A stretch of 64,000 nt of DNA. It comes from Pusillimonas noertemannii (GTDB taxonomy: Bacteria; Pseudomonadota; Gammaproteobacteria; Burkholderiales; Burkholderiaceae_B). The DNA lies in assembly GCF_003096595.1 (NCBI RefSeq), contig NZ_QEKO01000002.1, forward strand, positions 745,064 to 809,063, written 5' to 3'. Below the pieces are notes generated by a model. That model was given only the letters and a program-made list of their open reading frames with translations, had not been told where the DNA came from and searched no databases. Both the position numbers and the translations under genes were made by a program. Positions 1 through 7,487 of the stretch are shown here, piece after piece (positions within the stretch are counted from its first letter, which is position 1; each line of letters starts with the position of its first letter).

Positions 1-377
1 GCGTCGATCGTATCGAAACCTTCGCCACCAAGGGCAATCCCACCGATCTGGAACCCGTGAAGAAAGGCCTGGCCCTTTCCGGCGACACCCACCCCAACGA
101 CCTGTATGCGGGCGAAACCGCCCAGTTCGTGCTGACCCTGGACGGCGAGCCGGCCAAGAATCTCGAGGTCGAGATCGTGCGCGACGGCAGCCGCTATCGC
201 GACGCCGTGGAAGAAATCACCGTCAAGACCGACGAGCAAGGCCGCTTCGAGGTCAAGTGGCCCCAGGCCGGCCTCTACTGGCTGCACGCCGACCTTCGCG
301 ACTCCAAAACGTCGACCAAGGCCGCCAGCCAGCGCGCTGTTTCCTACGTGGCCACGCTCGAAGTCCTGCCGCAGTAA
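1..377 (+). CDS. DUF4198-family protein, C-terminal part (5' end outside window)
   Basis: The reading frame is open from the first bases (frame starting at base 3) to a TAA at 375-377, so only about 124 C-terminal residues are visible. They read as a beta-sandwich: a stretch with GDTHPNDLYAGETAQF, then an EQGRFEVKWPQAGLYWLHA strand pair typical of the end of DUF4198 proteins, which are periplasmic and often sit near metal-uptake or redox genes. A GTG at 57 is in frame but is probably internal, because coding continues upstream of it. The apbE gene begins 4 bases after the stop, so the two are likely co-transcribed. Family assignment is from the overall pattern and the ApbE/flavodoxin-reductase neighbours; the substrate is unknown. 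Confidence 0.7.
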   Translation, partial: VDRIETFATKGNPTDLEPVKKGLALSGDTHPNDLYAGETAQFVLTLDGEPAKNLEVEIVRDGSRYRDAVEEITVKTDEQGRFEVKWPQAGLYWLHADLRDSKTSTKAASQRAVSYVATLEVLPQ

Positions 378-381
378 AACC

Positions 382-1359
382 ATGAGCAAGACGGACGCCG
401 CCGCGCAGGGCTATGCTTCGCTAAGCGGCGCCAGCATGGGAACCACCTGGTCGGTGAAGTTCCGCGACCCGGGGCTGGACAGGCACCGCCTGCACGGCCA
501 GGTGCAAACCGCGCTGGACGAAATCGTGGCTCGGATGAGCACCTGGGACCCGGAAAGCGCCATCAGCCGCCTGAACCGCGCCGAACCGGGCTGGTACCAG
601 ATCGCTCCGGCCTTCTTCGACGTGATGGCGCAGGCGCTGGAACTGGCCGCCGCCACCCAGGGCGCCTATGACCCCACCCTGGGCGCCCTCGTGGATCTCT
701 GGGGCTTCGGCCCCCCCGGCCCGGTCCACGCCCCGCCCTCCCAGGCCGCCATCGACGCGGCCTGGGCGCGAAGCGGCTGGCGGCGCACCGAACTCAATAC
801 CGAATATCGGGGCGTCTGGCAGCCCGGCGGCCTGCATTTCGACTTGTCCTCCATCGCCAAGGGCTACGGCGTGGACGAGATGGCGCGCGTGCTGGCCGAT
901 GCCGGCGTGCGGCATTGCCTGGTCGAATTGGGCGGTGAGCTCAAGGCTTTCGGCCTCAATCCGGCGGGCGGCGCCTGGGAGGTAGAGGTCGAATCGCCCG
1001 GACTGGGCCCCGACCGGCTGCCGGTGCGTCTGAAGGACGCCGCCATCGCCACCTCGGGCCATTACCGCCGCTATTTCACCCACCAAAGCCGGCGGTACGC
1101 CCACACACTGGATCCGCATACCGGCGCACCGCTGCCCGACGACCTGGTGTCGGTCACGGTCATTCATCCACAATGCATGATGGCCGACGGCCTGGCGACG
1201 GCACTGCTTGCCCTGGGCCCCCGGAAGGGCCCCCACCATGCCCGGCAGAACGGTCTCGCGGCCCTGTTCATGACACGGCACGACAATGACTTCGCGGTCG
1301 AATGGACAGACCCGTTCGCCGACCTTGCCGGAGCCAACACCGCATTACCATGTCTCTAG
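382..1359 (+). CDS. apbE: FAD:protein FMN transferase (ApbE family)
   Basis: 325 aa. ApbE transfers FMN from FAD to a Thr/Ser of a partner flavoprotein using Mg2+. Family landmarks are visible in order: GASMGTTWSVKF near residues 16-27, DLSSIAKGYGVD in the middle, the ELGGELKAFG strand after it, and the HTLDPHTGAPL metal/FAD loop in the C-terminal third. Unlike many exported ApbE lipoproteins there is no obvious signal peptide or lipobox at this start, so a cytoplasmic location or an unrecognised start is possible. It lies 4 bp after the DUF4198 gene and overlaps the next gene by 10 bp, giving a module of DUF4198 protein, FMN transferase and flavodoxin reductase. The flavinylated partner is probably encoded upstream of the window. 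Confidence 0.9.
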   Translation: MSKTDAAAQGYASLSGASMGTTWSVKFRDPGLDRHRLHGQVQTALDEIVARMSTWDPESAISRLNRAEPGWYQIAPAFFDVMAQALELAAATQGAYDPTLGALVDLWGFGPPGPVHAPPSQAAIDAAWARSGWRRTELNTEYRGVWQPGGLHFDLSSIAKGYGVDEMARVLADAGVRHCLVELGGELKAFGLNPAGGAWEVEVESPGLGPDRLPVRLKDAAIATSGHYRRYFTHQSRRYAHTLDPHTGAPLPDDLVSVTVIHPQCMMADGLATALLALGPRKGPHHARQNGLAALFMTRHDNDFAVEWTDPFADLAGANTALPCL

Positions 1360-2753
1360 AAGTAATACTTGCCCTCGCGGCGGTCGCGGCCTGGCTGCTG
1401 CTGACCTGGTTCACCCTGCTCAGGCCTTCGGCACGTCAGGCCCGTGCCGCCTCAACCGCCGGCACGCCCAGCGTTCCGGCCGGCGCAAGCACCGCCGTCG
1501 TCTATGCCAGCCAGACGGGCACCGCCATCGAACTGGCCCAACGCACCGCCCAGGCCTTGGGTGACAGGGCCGTGCTGCTGCCCATCGACCGCGTCGCGCC
1601 CGAGCAACTGCTTGCCTATGAGCAGGTCCTGTTCATCGCCAGCACCTACGGCGAGGGCGACGCGCCCGACATGGCCCATGCCTTCCATGAACGGATGCTG
1701 GCCGACGATGCTGCGCGCGCGACCGACTCCGCCGGCTCCAGCGGCCGCGCCGATCCTGTCGACAGGGCCCGGGTCGACGAGGCCCCCTTCGCCGGCCTGC
1801 GGGCAGGCATACTGGCCCTGGGTGACAGCAGCTACAGCCAGTTCTGCGGCTTCGGCATGGCGCTGGAAAGCTGGCTGAAGCGCCGGGGCGCGACCCTGCT
1901 GTTCGACACCATACGCGTCGACCGCGCAGACCCGCGCGCACTGGATGCCTGGAGCGAACAGCTTTCGCTGCTTTTCCAGGCGCGGCTGGACACCGGCATG
2001 CACTTCGACGGCTGGACACTGATAGAGCGCAGCACCTCGAATCCGTCGGGCGCGGGCCGGCCCTGCCACGAACTGCGCTGGCGTCCCGCCGGCGACACGC
2101 CACTCGAATGGAAAGCGGGCGATATCGCTCACATAGAAATCGGCGACAGCGGCGAACGCCGTGAATACTCCATCGCCTCCATCCCTTCGGAAGGCATGCT
2201 GAGGCTGCTGGTACGCGAGCACCAGCGGCCGGACGGCACACCCGGCCTGGGCAGCCACTGGCTGGGTTCGGAACTGGCTCCGGGCGCCCCCGCCCGCCTG
2301 CACATACGGGCCAACCCCCTCTTCCGCGCCCCCGATGACGACCGCCCCGCCATCTTCGTGGGCAATGGCACCGGCATCGCCGGCCTTCGGGCCCTGCTGC
2401 AGGAACGGCTGGAGCGGGGCCATCACGACAACTGGCTGGTCTTTGGCGAACGCACGCGGGTCGGCGATTTCCATTGGGGCGACACATTCGAAACCTGGCT
2501 GCGGCAAGGCAAGCTGCAGCGCATGGACCTGGCCTTCTCACGCGACCAGGCCGAAAAGCGCTATGTCCATCACCTGCTGCGCGAATCCGCCGCCGACCTG
2601 CGCGAATGGGCGGGCCGCGGCGCCCTGCTGTATGTATGCGGCAGCAAGGACGGCATGGCCCAGGACGTGGACCAGGCCCTGCGCGACATCCTGGGCCTCC
2701 ACGGCTATGAAGCGCTGCTGCAGCGCCAGGGCTATCGGCGCGACGTCTATTAG
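1350..2753 (+). CDS. Membrane-anchored flavodoxin/ferredoxin-NADP reductase fusion (sulfite reductase flavoprotein-like)
   Basis: 467 aa from the ATG at 1350, which overlaps the apbE stop; an earlier in-frame ATG at 1302 lies inside apbE and would destroy the membrane start. Residues about 4-23 form one transmembrane helix. A flavodoxin domain follows (VVYASQTGTAIELAQ for the FMN phosphate loop; STYGEGDAPD; LALGDSSYSQFCGFG), then a ferredoxin-reductase domain with REYSIASIP for FAD, GNGTGIAGLRALLQ and YVCGSKDGMAQDV for NADPH. This is the architecture of CysJ-like reductases without the connecting domain of cytochrome P450 reductase. With ApbE next door it probably moves electrons from NADPH to a flavinylated membrane or periplasmic acceptor. 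The actual acceptor is not visible. Confidence 0.85.
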   Translation: MSLEVILALAAVAAWLLLTWFTLLRPSARQARAASTAGTPSVPAGASTAVVYASQTGTAIELAQRTAQALGDRAVLLPIDRVAPEQLLAYEQVLFIASTYGEGDAPDMAHAFHERMLADDAARATDSAGSSGRADPVDRARVDEAPFAGLRAGILALGDSSYSQFCGFGMALESWLKRRGATLLFDTIRVDRADPRALDAWSEQLSLLFQARLDTGMHFDGWTLIERSTSNPSGAGRPCHELRWRPAGDTPLEWKAGDIAHIEIGDSGERREYSIASIPSEGMLRLLVREHQRPDGTPGLGSHWLGSELAPGAPARLHIRANPLFRAPDDDRPAIFVGNGTGIAGLRALLQERLERGHHDNWLVFGERTRVGDFHWGDTFETWLRQGKLQRMDLAFSRDQAEKRYVHHLLRESAADLREWAGRGALLYVCGSKDGMAQDVDQALRDILGLHGYEALLQRQGYRRDVY

Positions 2754-2796
2754 GAACGGACAGGCACGGGGCGAGATCCGGCGCCTGACGGCGCCC

Positions 2797-3234
2797 TTAG
2801 CGCTTGATGATGTCGCGCAGCATGTCGACCAGCCGATCGGCGTGATCGGGATCGAGCTTTTCAAGCAGGCGATGCTGGTGCTGCATGGCCAGGTCGCACA
2901 GCCCGCTGATCAGGCGCGTGCCCTTGGGGGTGATCTTGACCAGCGTCTGGCGCCGGTCGACACGGGATGTCTTCAATGTAACAAGGCCTTCAGACTCTAG
3001 CCGGGGCAACACCTTGCTGAGGGTGGGCTGCTTTGTAACCGCCAGTTCGGCCAACTCGCCCACCGTTTCGCCCTCGCCCTCGATAAGGCTGCCCAGCACC
3101 CGCCACTCGGTGACGGTCAGGCCGGCCTTGCGCACCTCTTTGTGGAACTCTTCGGAAATGCGATGGCTGGCCAGCGCCAGCACCGAAGCCAGGTAGCGAT
3201 GAACGAATCGAGGCTGCGCCCCCTGATTTTGCAT
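2797..3234 (-). CDS. MarR-family transcriptional regulator
   Basis: 145 aa from the ATG at 3234, preceded by AAGGA at good spacing; a longer frame to 3327 exists but would place coding sequence over the promoter and has no ribosome binding site. The winged helix is clear: LTVTEWRVLGSLIEGEG, a recognition helix around VTKQPTLSKVLPRLESEGLV, then the wing SRVDRRQTLVKITPKG. Flanking N- and C-terminal helices would form the dimer. MarR proteins usually repress divergent catabolic operons and are released by aromatic ligands. This one is divergent from the ten-gene ring-degradation operon starting at 3526, so it is the obvious local regulator. Ligand is unknown. Confidence 0.9.
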   Translation of the reverse strand: MQNQGAQPRFVHRYLASVLALASHRISEEFHKEVRKAGLTVTEWRVLGSLIEGEGETVGELAELAVTKQPTLSKVLPRLESEGLVTLKTSRVDRRQTLVKITPKGTRLISGLCDLAMQHQHRLLEKLDPDHADRLVDMLRDIIKR

Positions 3235-3298
3235 AGAATATTCCTTGTCGGCCACGGTGCGCAGAAATGCCCCGCAGCCCGTTTTCCATTCCGCGAAA

Positions 3299-3327
3299 AT
3301 CGTATTCCAATTGATATGGGGCGTCAA
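3299..3327 (-). promoter_or_regulatory. Predicted sigma70 promoter of the MarR gene
   Basis: On the minus strand TTGACG (3327-3322) and TACGAT (3304-3299) are separated by exactly 17 bases, giving a plausible leader of about 55-60 nt to the ATG at 3234. The -35 matches consensus at 5 of 6 and the -10 at 4 of 6. This is pattern matching only. Confidence 0.45.
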
Positions 3328-3328
3328 T
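3310..3328. promoter_or_regulatory. Inverted repeat ATTGA-N9-TCAAT over the MarR promoter
   Basis: Perfect 5-bp arms lie across the -35 and spacer of the predicted MarR promoter. The position suits autorepression by MarR. The arms are short, so chance occurrence in this AT-rich stretch is quite possible. Confidence 0.3.
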
Positions 3329-3384
3329 GTAATGGTTTGCCCTTATACACAAGCATCTGTTCTTTATATTAAATTTCCATAATC

Positions 3385-3398
3385 CATGAATTTTCATG
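3385..3398. promoter_or_regulatory. Palindrome CATGAATTTTCATG, candidate operator
   Basis: Arms CATGAA and TTCATG are perfect complements around a 2-bp centre. The site ends 6 bp before the -35 box of the catabolic operon promoter and lies between the two divergent promoters. It is a candidate MarR or activator site. No second copy was noticed in the other intergenic regions. Confidence 0.4.
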
Positions 3399-3404
3399 TT
3401 TTTA

Positions 3405-3433
3405 TTGACAGCGCCTTGCGTCAAACCTAAATT
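3405..3433 (+). promoter_or_regulatory. Predicted sigma70 promoter of the catabolic operon
   Basis: A perfect TTGACA (3405-3410), a 17-base spacer and TAAATT (3428-3433, 4 of 6) form a strong candidate promoter. It would start transcription near 3440 and give a leader of about 85 nt to the ATG at 3526, which is preceded by GGAG. Confidence 0.6.
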
Positions 3434-3525
3434 AACCGGAAAGGCCCGCCATTCACGCGGGGCCGTTCCGGTATTTGTGCTTTACCGCTGCCGGTAGAAC
3501 ACCCCTCTCTCTTTGTGGAGACACC

Positions 3526-5877
3526 ATGGCAGAACGTTCATTCAAGAAAGAAGTACAGCAGCTTCGCATCGCTCCGGGCGAAGAATTTCGCGGCGAAGGC
3601 ATCCTGGCCGTCACCAAGGGGCTGCTGCAGTCCGGCGTCAGCTACGTCGCGGGCTATCAGGGCGCGCCCATTTCGCACCTGATGGACGTCCTTTCCGACG
3701 CGCAAGACATCCTGGAAGACCTGGGCGTGCACTTCGAGGCCAGCGCCTCCGAGGCCACCGCGGCCGCCACGCTTGCCGCGTCGGTCATGTATCCGGTGCG
3801 AGGCGCCGTTACCTGGAAATCCACCGTAGGCACCAACGTCGCCTCCGACGCCCTGGCCAACCTGGCCTCTGGCGGCGTCAAGGGCGGCGCGCTGGTCATT
3901 GTGGGCGAAGACTACGGCGAGGGCTCGTCCATCATGCAAGAGCGCACCCACGCCTTTGCCATGAAATCGCAGATCTGGCTGCTCGACCCGCGTCCCAACC
4001 TCGAAAGCATGGTCGATGCCGTCGAGCACGGCTTCCAGTTGTCGGAGGCTAGCAACACGCCCGTCATCCTGCAACTGCGCATTCGCAGCTGCCACGTCCA
4101 TGGCCGTTTCATCACCAAAGAAAACAAGCGCCCCGAGTACACCCTGGCCCAGGCGCTCGACAACCCCGAGCGCGACGTCAGCCGCATCGTGCTGCCGCCG
4201 GCCTCGTTCCTGCACGAGCACGAAAAGGTCAACAGCCGCTGGCCCGCGGCGGTCGAATTCATCAAGCAGAACAAGCTCAACGAATTCATCGACGGCGACC
4301 TGAGCGACATCGGCCTCATCCTGCAGGGCGGCCTGTACAACGGTGTCATCCGCGCCCTGCAGCTGCTGGGCCTGGCCGACCACTTCGGCAACAGCCGCAT
4401 CCCCCTGTACATCATGAACGTCACCTATCCGGTGATCGACGACGAGGTGGCCGAGTTCTGCCGCGGCAAGAAAGCCGTGCTGATGCTCGAAGAGGGCCAG
4501 CCCAACTACATCGAGCAGAATATCGCCACCATATTGCGCCAGAAGGGGGTCGACGCGGCGCTGGAAGGCAAGGGCGTGCTGCCCATTGCAGGCGAGTACA
4601 CCACCGCCGTCATGCGCGACGGCCTGCAGGCCTTTCTTGAAAAGCACCACCCCGAATCCCTGCCCGTCATCGACGCGCCCGCCCCCGAGCCCCTTGCCCC
4701 CTCGGCCGCGGCCACCGCGACGGCAACCGCCACGGCCACCATGCCGGCCATCGAAGAAGACGGCGACCTGGCCATCGAAGAAGACCATCCGGCCAACGGC
4801 CATGCGGCGCACGCCAATGGAGCGCCCACGGTCATACCCCGGGTCCAGCCCATGCAGGTGGACCAGGTTGCGCGCAAGCCCTCGGTGCAGCCCATCAACT
4901 TCCAGCGCCAGGTCAGCGAACTGGCCCAAGTGGTGCCGCCCCGGCCCGCCGGCTTCTGTACAGGCTGTCCCGAGCGCCCGGTATTTTCGGCGCTTAGCCT
5001 GGCCCAGGAAAAACTGGGCGAACACCACATCGCCTGCGACATCGGCTGCCATCTGTTCTCTATTCTGCCGCCCTTCAACCTGGGCGCCACGACCATGGGC
5101 TATGGCCTGGGCGCCTCAAGCGCCGCGGCCTTCAACGTGCCTTCGTCCAAGCGCTCCATCTCCATCATGGGCGACGGCGGCTTCTGGCACAACGGCCTGG
5201 CATCCGGCATAGGCAACGCCGTCTTCAACAAGTACGACGGCGTCATCATCATCATCGACAACTTCTACGCCGCCGCCACGGGCGGGCAAGACATTCTGTC
5301 GTCCCGCGCCGCCAATAAAAGCCGCTCCACCAACAACCCCATCGTCGACGCCGTGAAGGGCGTGGGCGTGAAGTGGGTGCGCGTGCTCGACCGCACCTAC
5401 AGCGTCTCCAAGGTGCAGGCCGCCATCGAAGAAGCCCTGACCACGCCCGAAAAAGGGCCCAAGGTCATCATCGCTCAGTCGGAATGCATGCTGAACAAGC
5501 AGCGGCGCCTCAAGCCGCAATTCCGCGCGGCGGTCAAAGAGGGCAAGCGGGTGGTCAAAGAGCGCTTCGGCGTCGACCCCGACGTCTGCACGGGCGACCA
5601 TGCCTGTATCCGGCTCTCGGGCTGCCCCTCGCTTACCATCAAAGATAGCGGCGATCCCCTCAAAGAAGACCCCATCGCCCATGTGGACAACACCTGCGTC
5701 GGCTGCGGAAACTGCGGCGAGGTTGCCCATGCCGCCGTGCTGTGCCCCTCGTTCTACCGGGCCGACCTCATCCACAACCCGACTCAGTGGGACCTGTTCA
5801 AGGCCAAGGTGCGCCAGCGCGTCATCGGCCTGCTGCAGTCACGCCGCAGCCAGCGCCTGAATCAATATTCGTTCTAA
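3526..5877 (+). CDS. Indolepyruvate:ferredoxin oxidoreductase-like alpha subunit (TPP and Fe-S, 2-oxoacid oxidoreductase)
   Basis: 783 aa from the ATG at 3526 (GGAG ribosome site; an upstream in-frame ATG at 3475 adds only a non-conserved tail). The N-terminal pyrimidine-binding half (GYQGAPISHLMDVL; YGEGSSIMQERTHAFA) is followed by a low-complexity linker rich in Ala-Thr repeats and acidic residues (around 390-440), then the TPP domain with FCTGCPERPVF and GDGGFWHNGLA...DNFYAA. The C-terminus has ferredoxin-like motifs: CVGCGNC plus LCPSF form one complete 4Fe-4S set, while the preceding set (CTGDHACIRLSGCPS) has one fewer Cys than the usual CxxCxxC pattern. The family oxidatively decarboxylates aryl 2-oxo acids to acyl-CoA. 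As first gene of a ring-degradation operon it probably acts on an aromatic 2-oxo acid, possibly isatinate. Confidence 0.85.
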   Translation: MAERSFKKEVQQLRIAPGEEFRGEGILAVTKGLLQSGVSYVAGYQGAPISHLMDVLSDAQDILEDLGVHFEASASEATAAATLAASVMYPVRGAVTWKSTVGTNVASDALANLASGGVKGGALVIVGEDYGEGSSIMQERTHAFAMKSQIWLLDPRPNLESMVDAVEHGFQLSEASNTPVILQLRIRSCHVHGRFITKENKRPEYTLAQALDNPERDVSRIVLPPASFLHEHEKVNSRWPAAVEFIKQNKLNEFIDGDLSDIGLILQGGLYNGVIRALQLLGLADHFGNSRIPLYIMNVTYPVIDDEVAEFCRGKKAVLMLEEGQPNYIEQNIATILRQKGVDAALEGKGVLPIAGEYTTAVMRDGLQAFLEKHHPESLPVIDAPAPEPLAPSAAATATATATATMPAIEEDGDLAIEEDHPANGHAAHANGAPTVIPRVQPMQVDQVARKPSVQPINFQRQVSELAQVVPPRPAGFCTGCPERPVFSALSLAQEKLGEHHIACDIGCHLFSILPPFNLGATTMGYGLGASSAAAFNVPSSKRSISIMGDGGFWHNGLASGIGNAVFNKYDGVIIIIDNFYAAATGGQDILSSRAANKSRSTNNPIVDAVKGVGVKWVRVLDRTYSVSKVQAAIEEALTTPEKGPKVIIAQSECMLNKQRRLKPQFRAAVKEGKRVVKERFGVDPDVCTGDHACIRLSGCPSLTIKDSGDPLKEDPIAHVDNTCVGCGNCGEVAHAAVLCPSFYRADLIHNPTQWDLFKAKVRQRVIGLLQSRRSQRLNQYSF

Positions 5878-5887
5878 GAGCCGAGCC

Positions 5888-7438
5888 ATGACAAGCACTA
5901 CATTCCAAGCGGGTTCGCCCATCAAGATCGCCATCCTGGCCATGGGCGGCCAGGGCGGCGGCGTACTGGCCGACTGGATCGTCGACATGGCCGAACATGC
6001 CAAGTGGTGGGCGCAAACCACCTCGGTGCCGGGTGTGGCCCAGCGCACGGGCGCCACCATCTACTATGTCGAGATGCTGCCCGAATCCGACGTCGAGGCG
6101 GCCGGCAGGCCCCCCGCGCTGGCCATGATGCCCACCCCGGGCGACGTCGACCTGGTGGTCGCCGCCGAACTCATGGAAGGCGGCCGTGCCATCCAGCGCG
6201 GCCTGGTCACGCCCGACCGCAGCACTCTTATTTCTTCCTCGCACCGCAGCTACGCGGTGGGTGAAAAATCCGCGCGGGGCAACGGCATCGCCGATTCCAA
6301 CAAGGTCATCGAAACCGGCCAGGCGGCCGCCAAGCGCTTCATCTGCGTCGACCTGCAGGCCCTGGCCGACCAGGCCGGCAGCGTCATCAGCGCCAGCCTG
6401 TTCGGTGCCGTGGCCGGCAGCGGCACCCTGCCCTTCACGCGTGAAGACTTCGAAGAAACCATCCGCCGCGGCGGCGTGGGCGTAGAGGCCAGCCTGCGGG
6501 CCTTCGCCCTGGGCCTCGAGGCGGCCGCCAATGCGCCGGCCGAACCCGCGCGCGTCAGCACCGAAAAGCCCTCGCCCGAGGTGCCCGAAACAGCCTCGCA
6601 CCCCCGCATCCGCAAGCTGCTCGACGACCTGCGCCAGAATTTCCCGGCCGCGGCCCAGCCCATGCTGGTGGCCGGCCTGCGCCGCACCGTCGACTTCCAG
6701 GACCCGGCCTACGGCGCCAAGTACATTGACCACGTCCGCGCCCTGCGCAAGCTCGACGAACAGTACGGCGGCCAGGCCAAGAACTGGGCGCTTACCACCG
6801 CGGCGGCCCGCTACGTGGCCGTGGCCATGGCCTACGACGACGTCATCCGCGTGGCCGACCTCAAGACGCGGGCCGCGCGCTTCGAGCGCGTGCGCGGCGA
6901 AGTCGGCGCCAAGGCCGACCAGCTGCTCTACACCACCGAATACATGCACCCCCGCGTGGAAGAGCTGTGCGGCACCATGCCCGCCCCCCTGGGCCGCTGG
7001 GTCGAGAACTCGAAATTCGCCAGCGGTCTGCTGGGCCGCTTCTGCCGCAAGGGCCGCTTCCTGCAAAGCGGCACGCTGACGGGCTTTCTCATGCTGTACG
7101 CCCTGGCCGGCATGCGCCGCTTCCGCCGCAGCACCCTGCGCCACCGCATCGAGCTCAAGAGCTTCGAGGCCTGGCTGCGCCTCATCGAAGAAACCGCGCC
7201 GGTCGACTACGACCTGGCGGTGGAAATCGTTAACTGCCGGCGCCTGGTCAAAGGCTACAGCGATACGCACGAGCGCGGCGAAAGCAAATACCAGCGCCTC
7301 ATCGCCGCGGCCGCCGACCTGCGCGGCCGCCCCGAGGCCGCCCAGCGCCTGCGCGAACTGCGCGAGGCCGCGCTGGCCGACGACAAGGGCACGAAGCTCG
7401 ACACCATGCTGGCCCAAGAGCTGAAACTGGCTGCATAA
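5888..7438 (+). CDS. Indolepyruvate:ferredoxin oxidoreductase-like beta subunit with C-terminal extension
   Basis: 516 aa, starting 10 bp after the alpha subunit. The N-terminal part is the gamma/beta domain of 2-oxoacid oxidoreductases: IAILAMGGQGGGVLADWI and SVPGVAQRTGATIYYVEM are family hallmarks that contact the CoA/TPP site. After about residue 210 comes a long helical extension (DUF6537-like by position and length) absent from the roughly 200-residue archaeal IorB proteins. Together with the upstream gene it should form the heteromeric ferredoxin-reducing enzyme. The extension is common in proteobacterial versions, so it is not itself unusual. Substrate is inferred only from the operon. 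Confidence 0.85.
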   Translation: MTSTTFQAGSPIKIAILAMGGQGGGVLADWIVDMAEHAKWWAQTTSVPGVAQRTGATIYYVEMLPESDVEAAGRPPALAMMPTPGDVDLVVAAELMEGGRAIQRGLVTPDRSTLISSSHRSYAVGEKSARGNGIADSNKVIETGQAAAKRFICVDLQALADQAGSVISASLFGAVAGSGTLPFTREDFEETIRRGGVGVEASLRAFALGLEAAANAPAEPARVSTEKPSPEVPETASHPRIRKLLDDLRQNFPAAAQPMLVAGLRRTVDFQDPAYGAKYIDHVRALRKLDEQYGGQAKNWALTTAAARYVAVAMAYDDVIRVADLKTRAARFERVRGEVGAKADQLLYTTEYMHPRVEELCGTMPAPLGRWVENSKFASGLLGRFCRKGRFLQSGTLTGFLMLYALAGMRRFRRSTLRHRIELKSFEAWLRLIEETAPVDYDLAVEIVNCRRLVKGYSDTHERGESKYQRLIAAAADLRGRPEAAQRLRELREAALADDKGTKLDTMLAQELKLAA

Positions 7439-7442
7439 CCCT

Positions 7443-7466
7443 GGCCGCGCCCCGCGGGGCGCGGCC
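7443..7466. other. Perfect 24-bp GC palindrome in the iorB-dioxygenase gap
   Basis: Every base from 7443 to 7466 pairs with its mirror position, giving a GGCCGCGCCCC half-stem just after the beta-subunit stop. It is followed by ATTGTTCT, not a T-run. In RNA it would be a very stable hairpin in the middle of the operon. It may protect or process the mRNA, or act as a partial terminator. Confidence 0.6.
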
Positions 7467-7487
7467 ATTGTTCTCGACGAGGCTACC

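Noticed and set aside
3475-3525. Upstream ATG extension of the IorA-like protein
   Set aside because: The predicted promoter leader and GGAG before 3526 favour the later start; the extension is not family-like.
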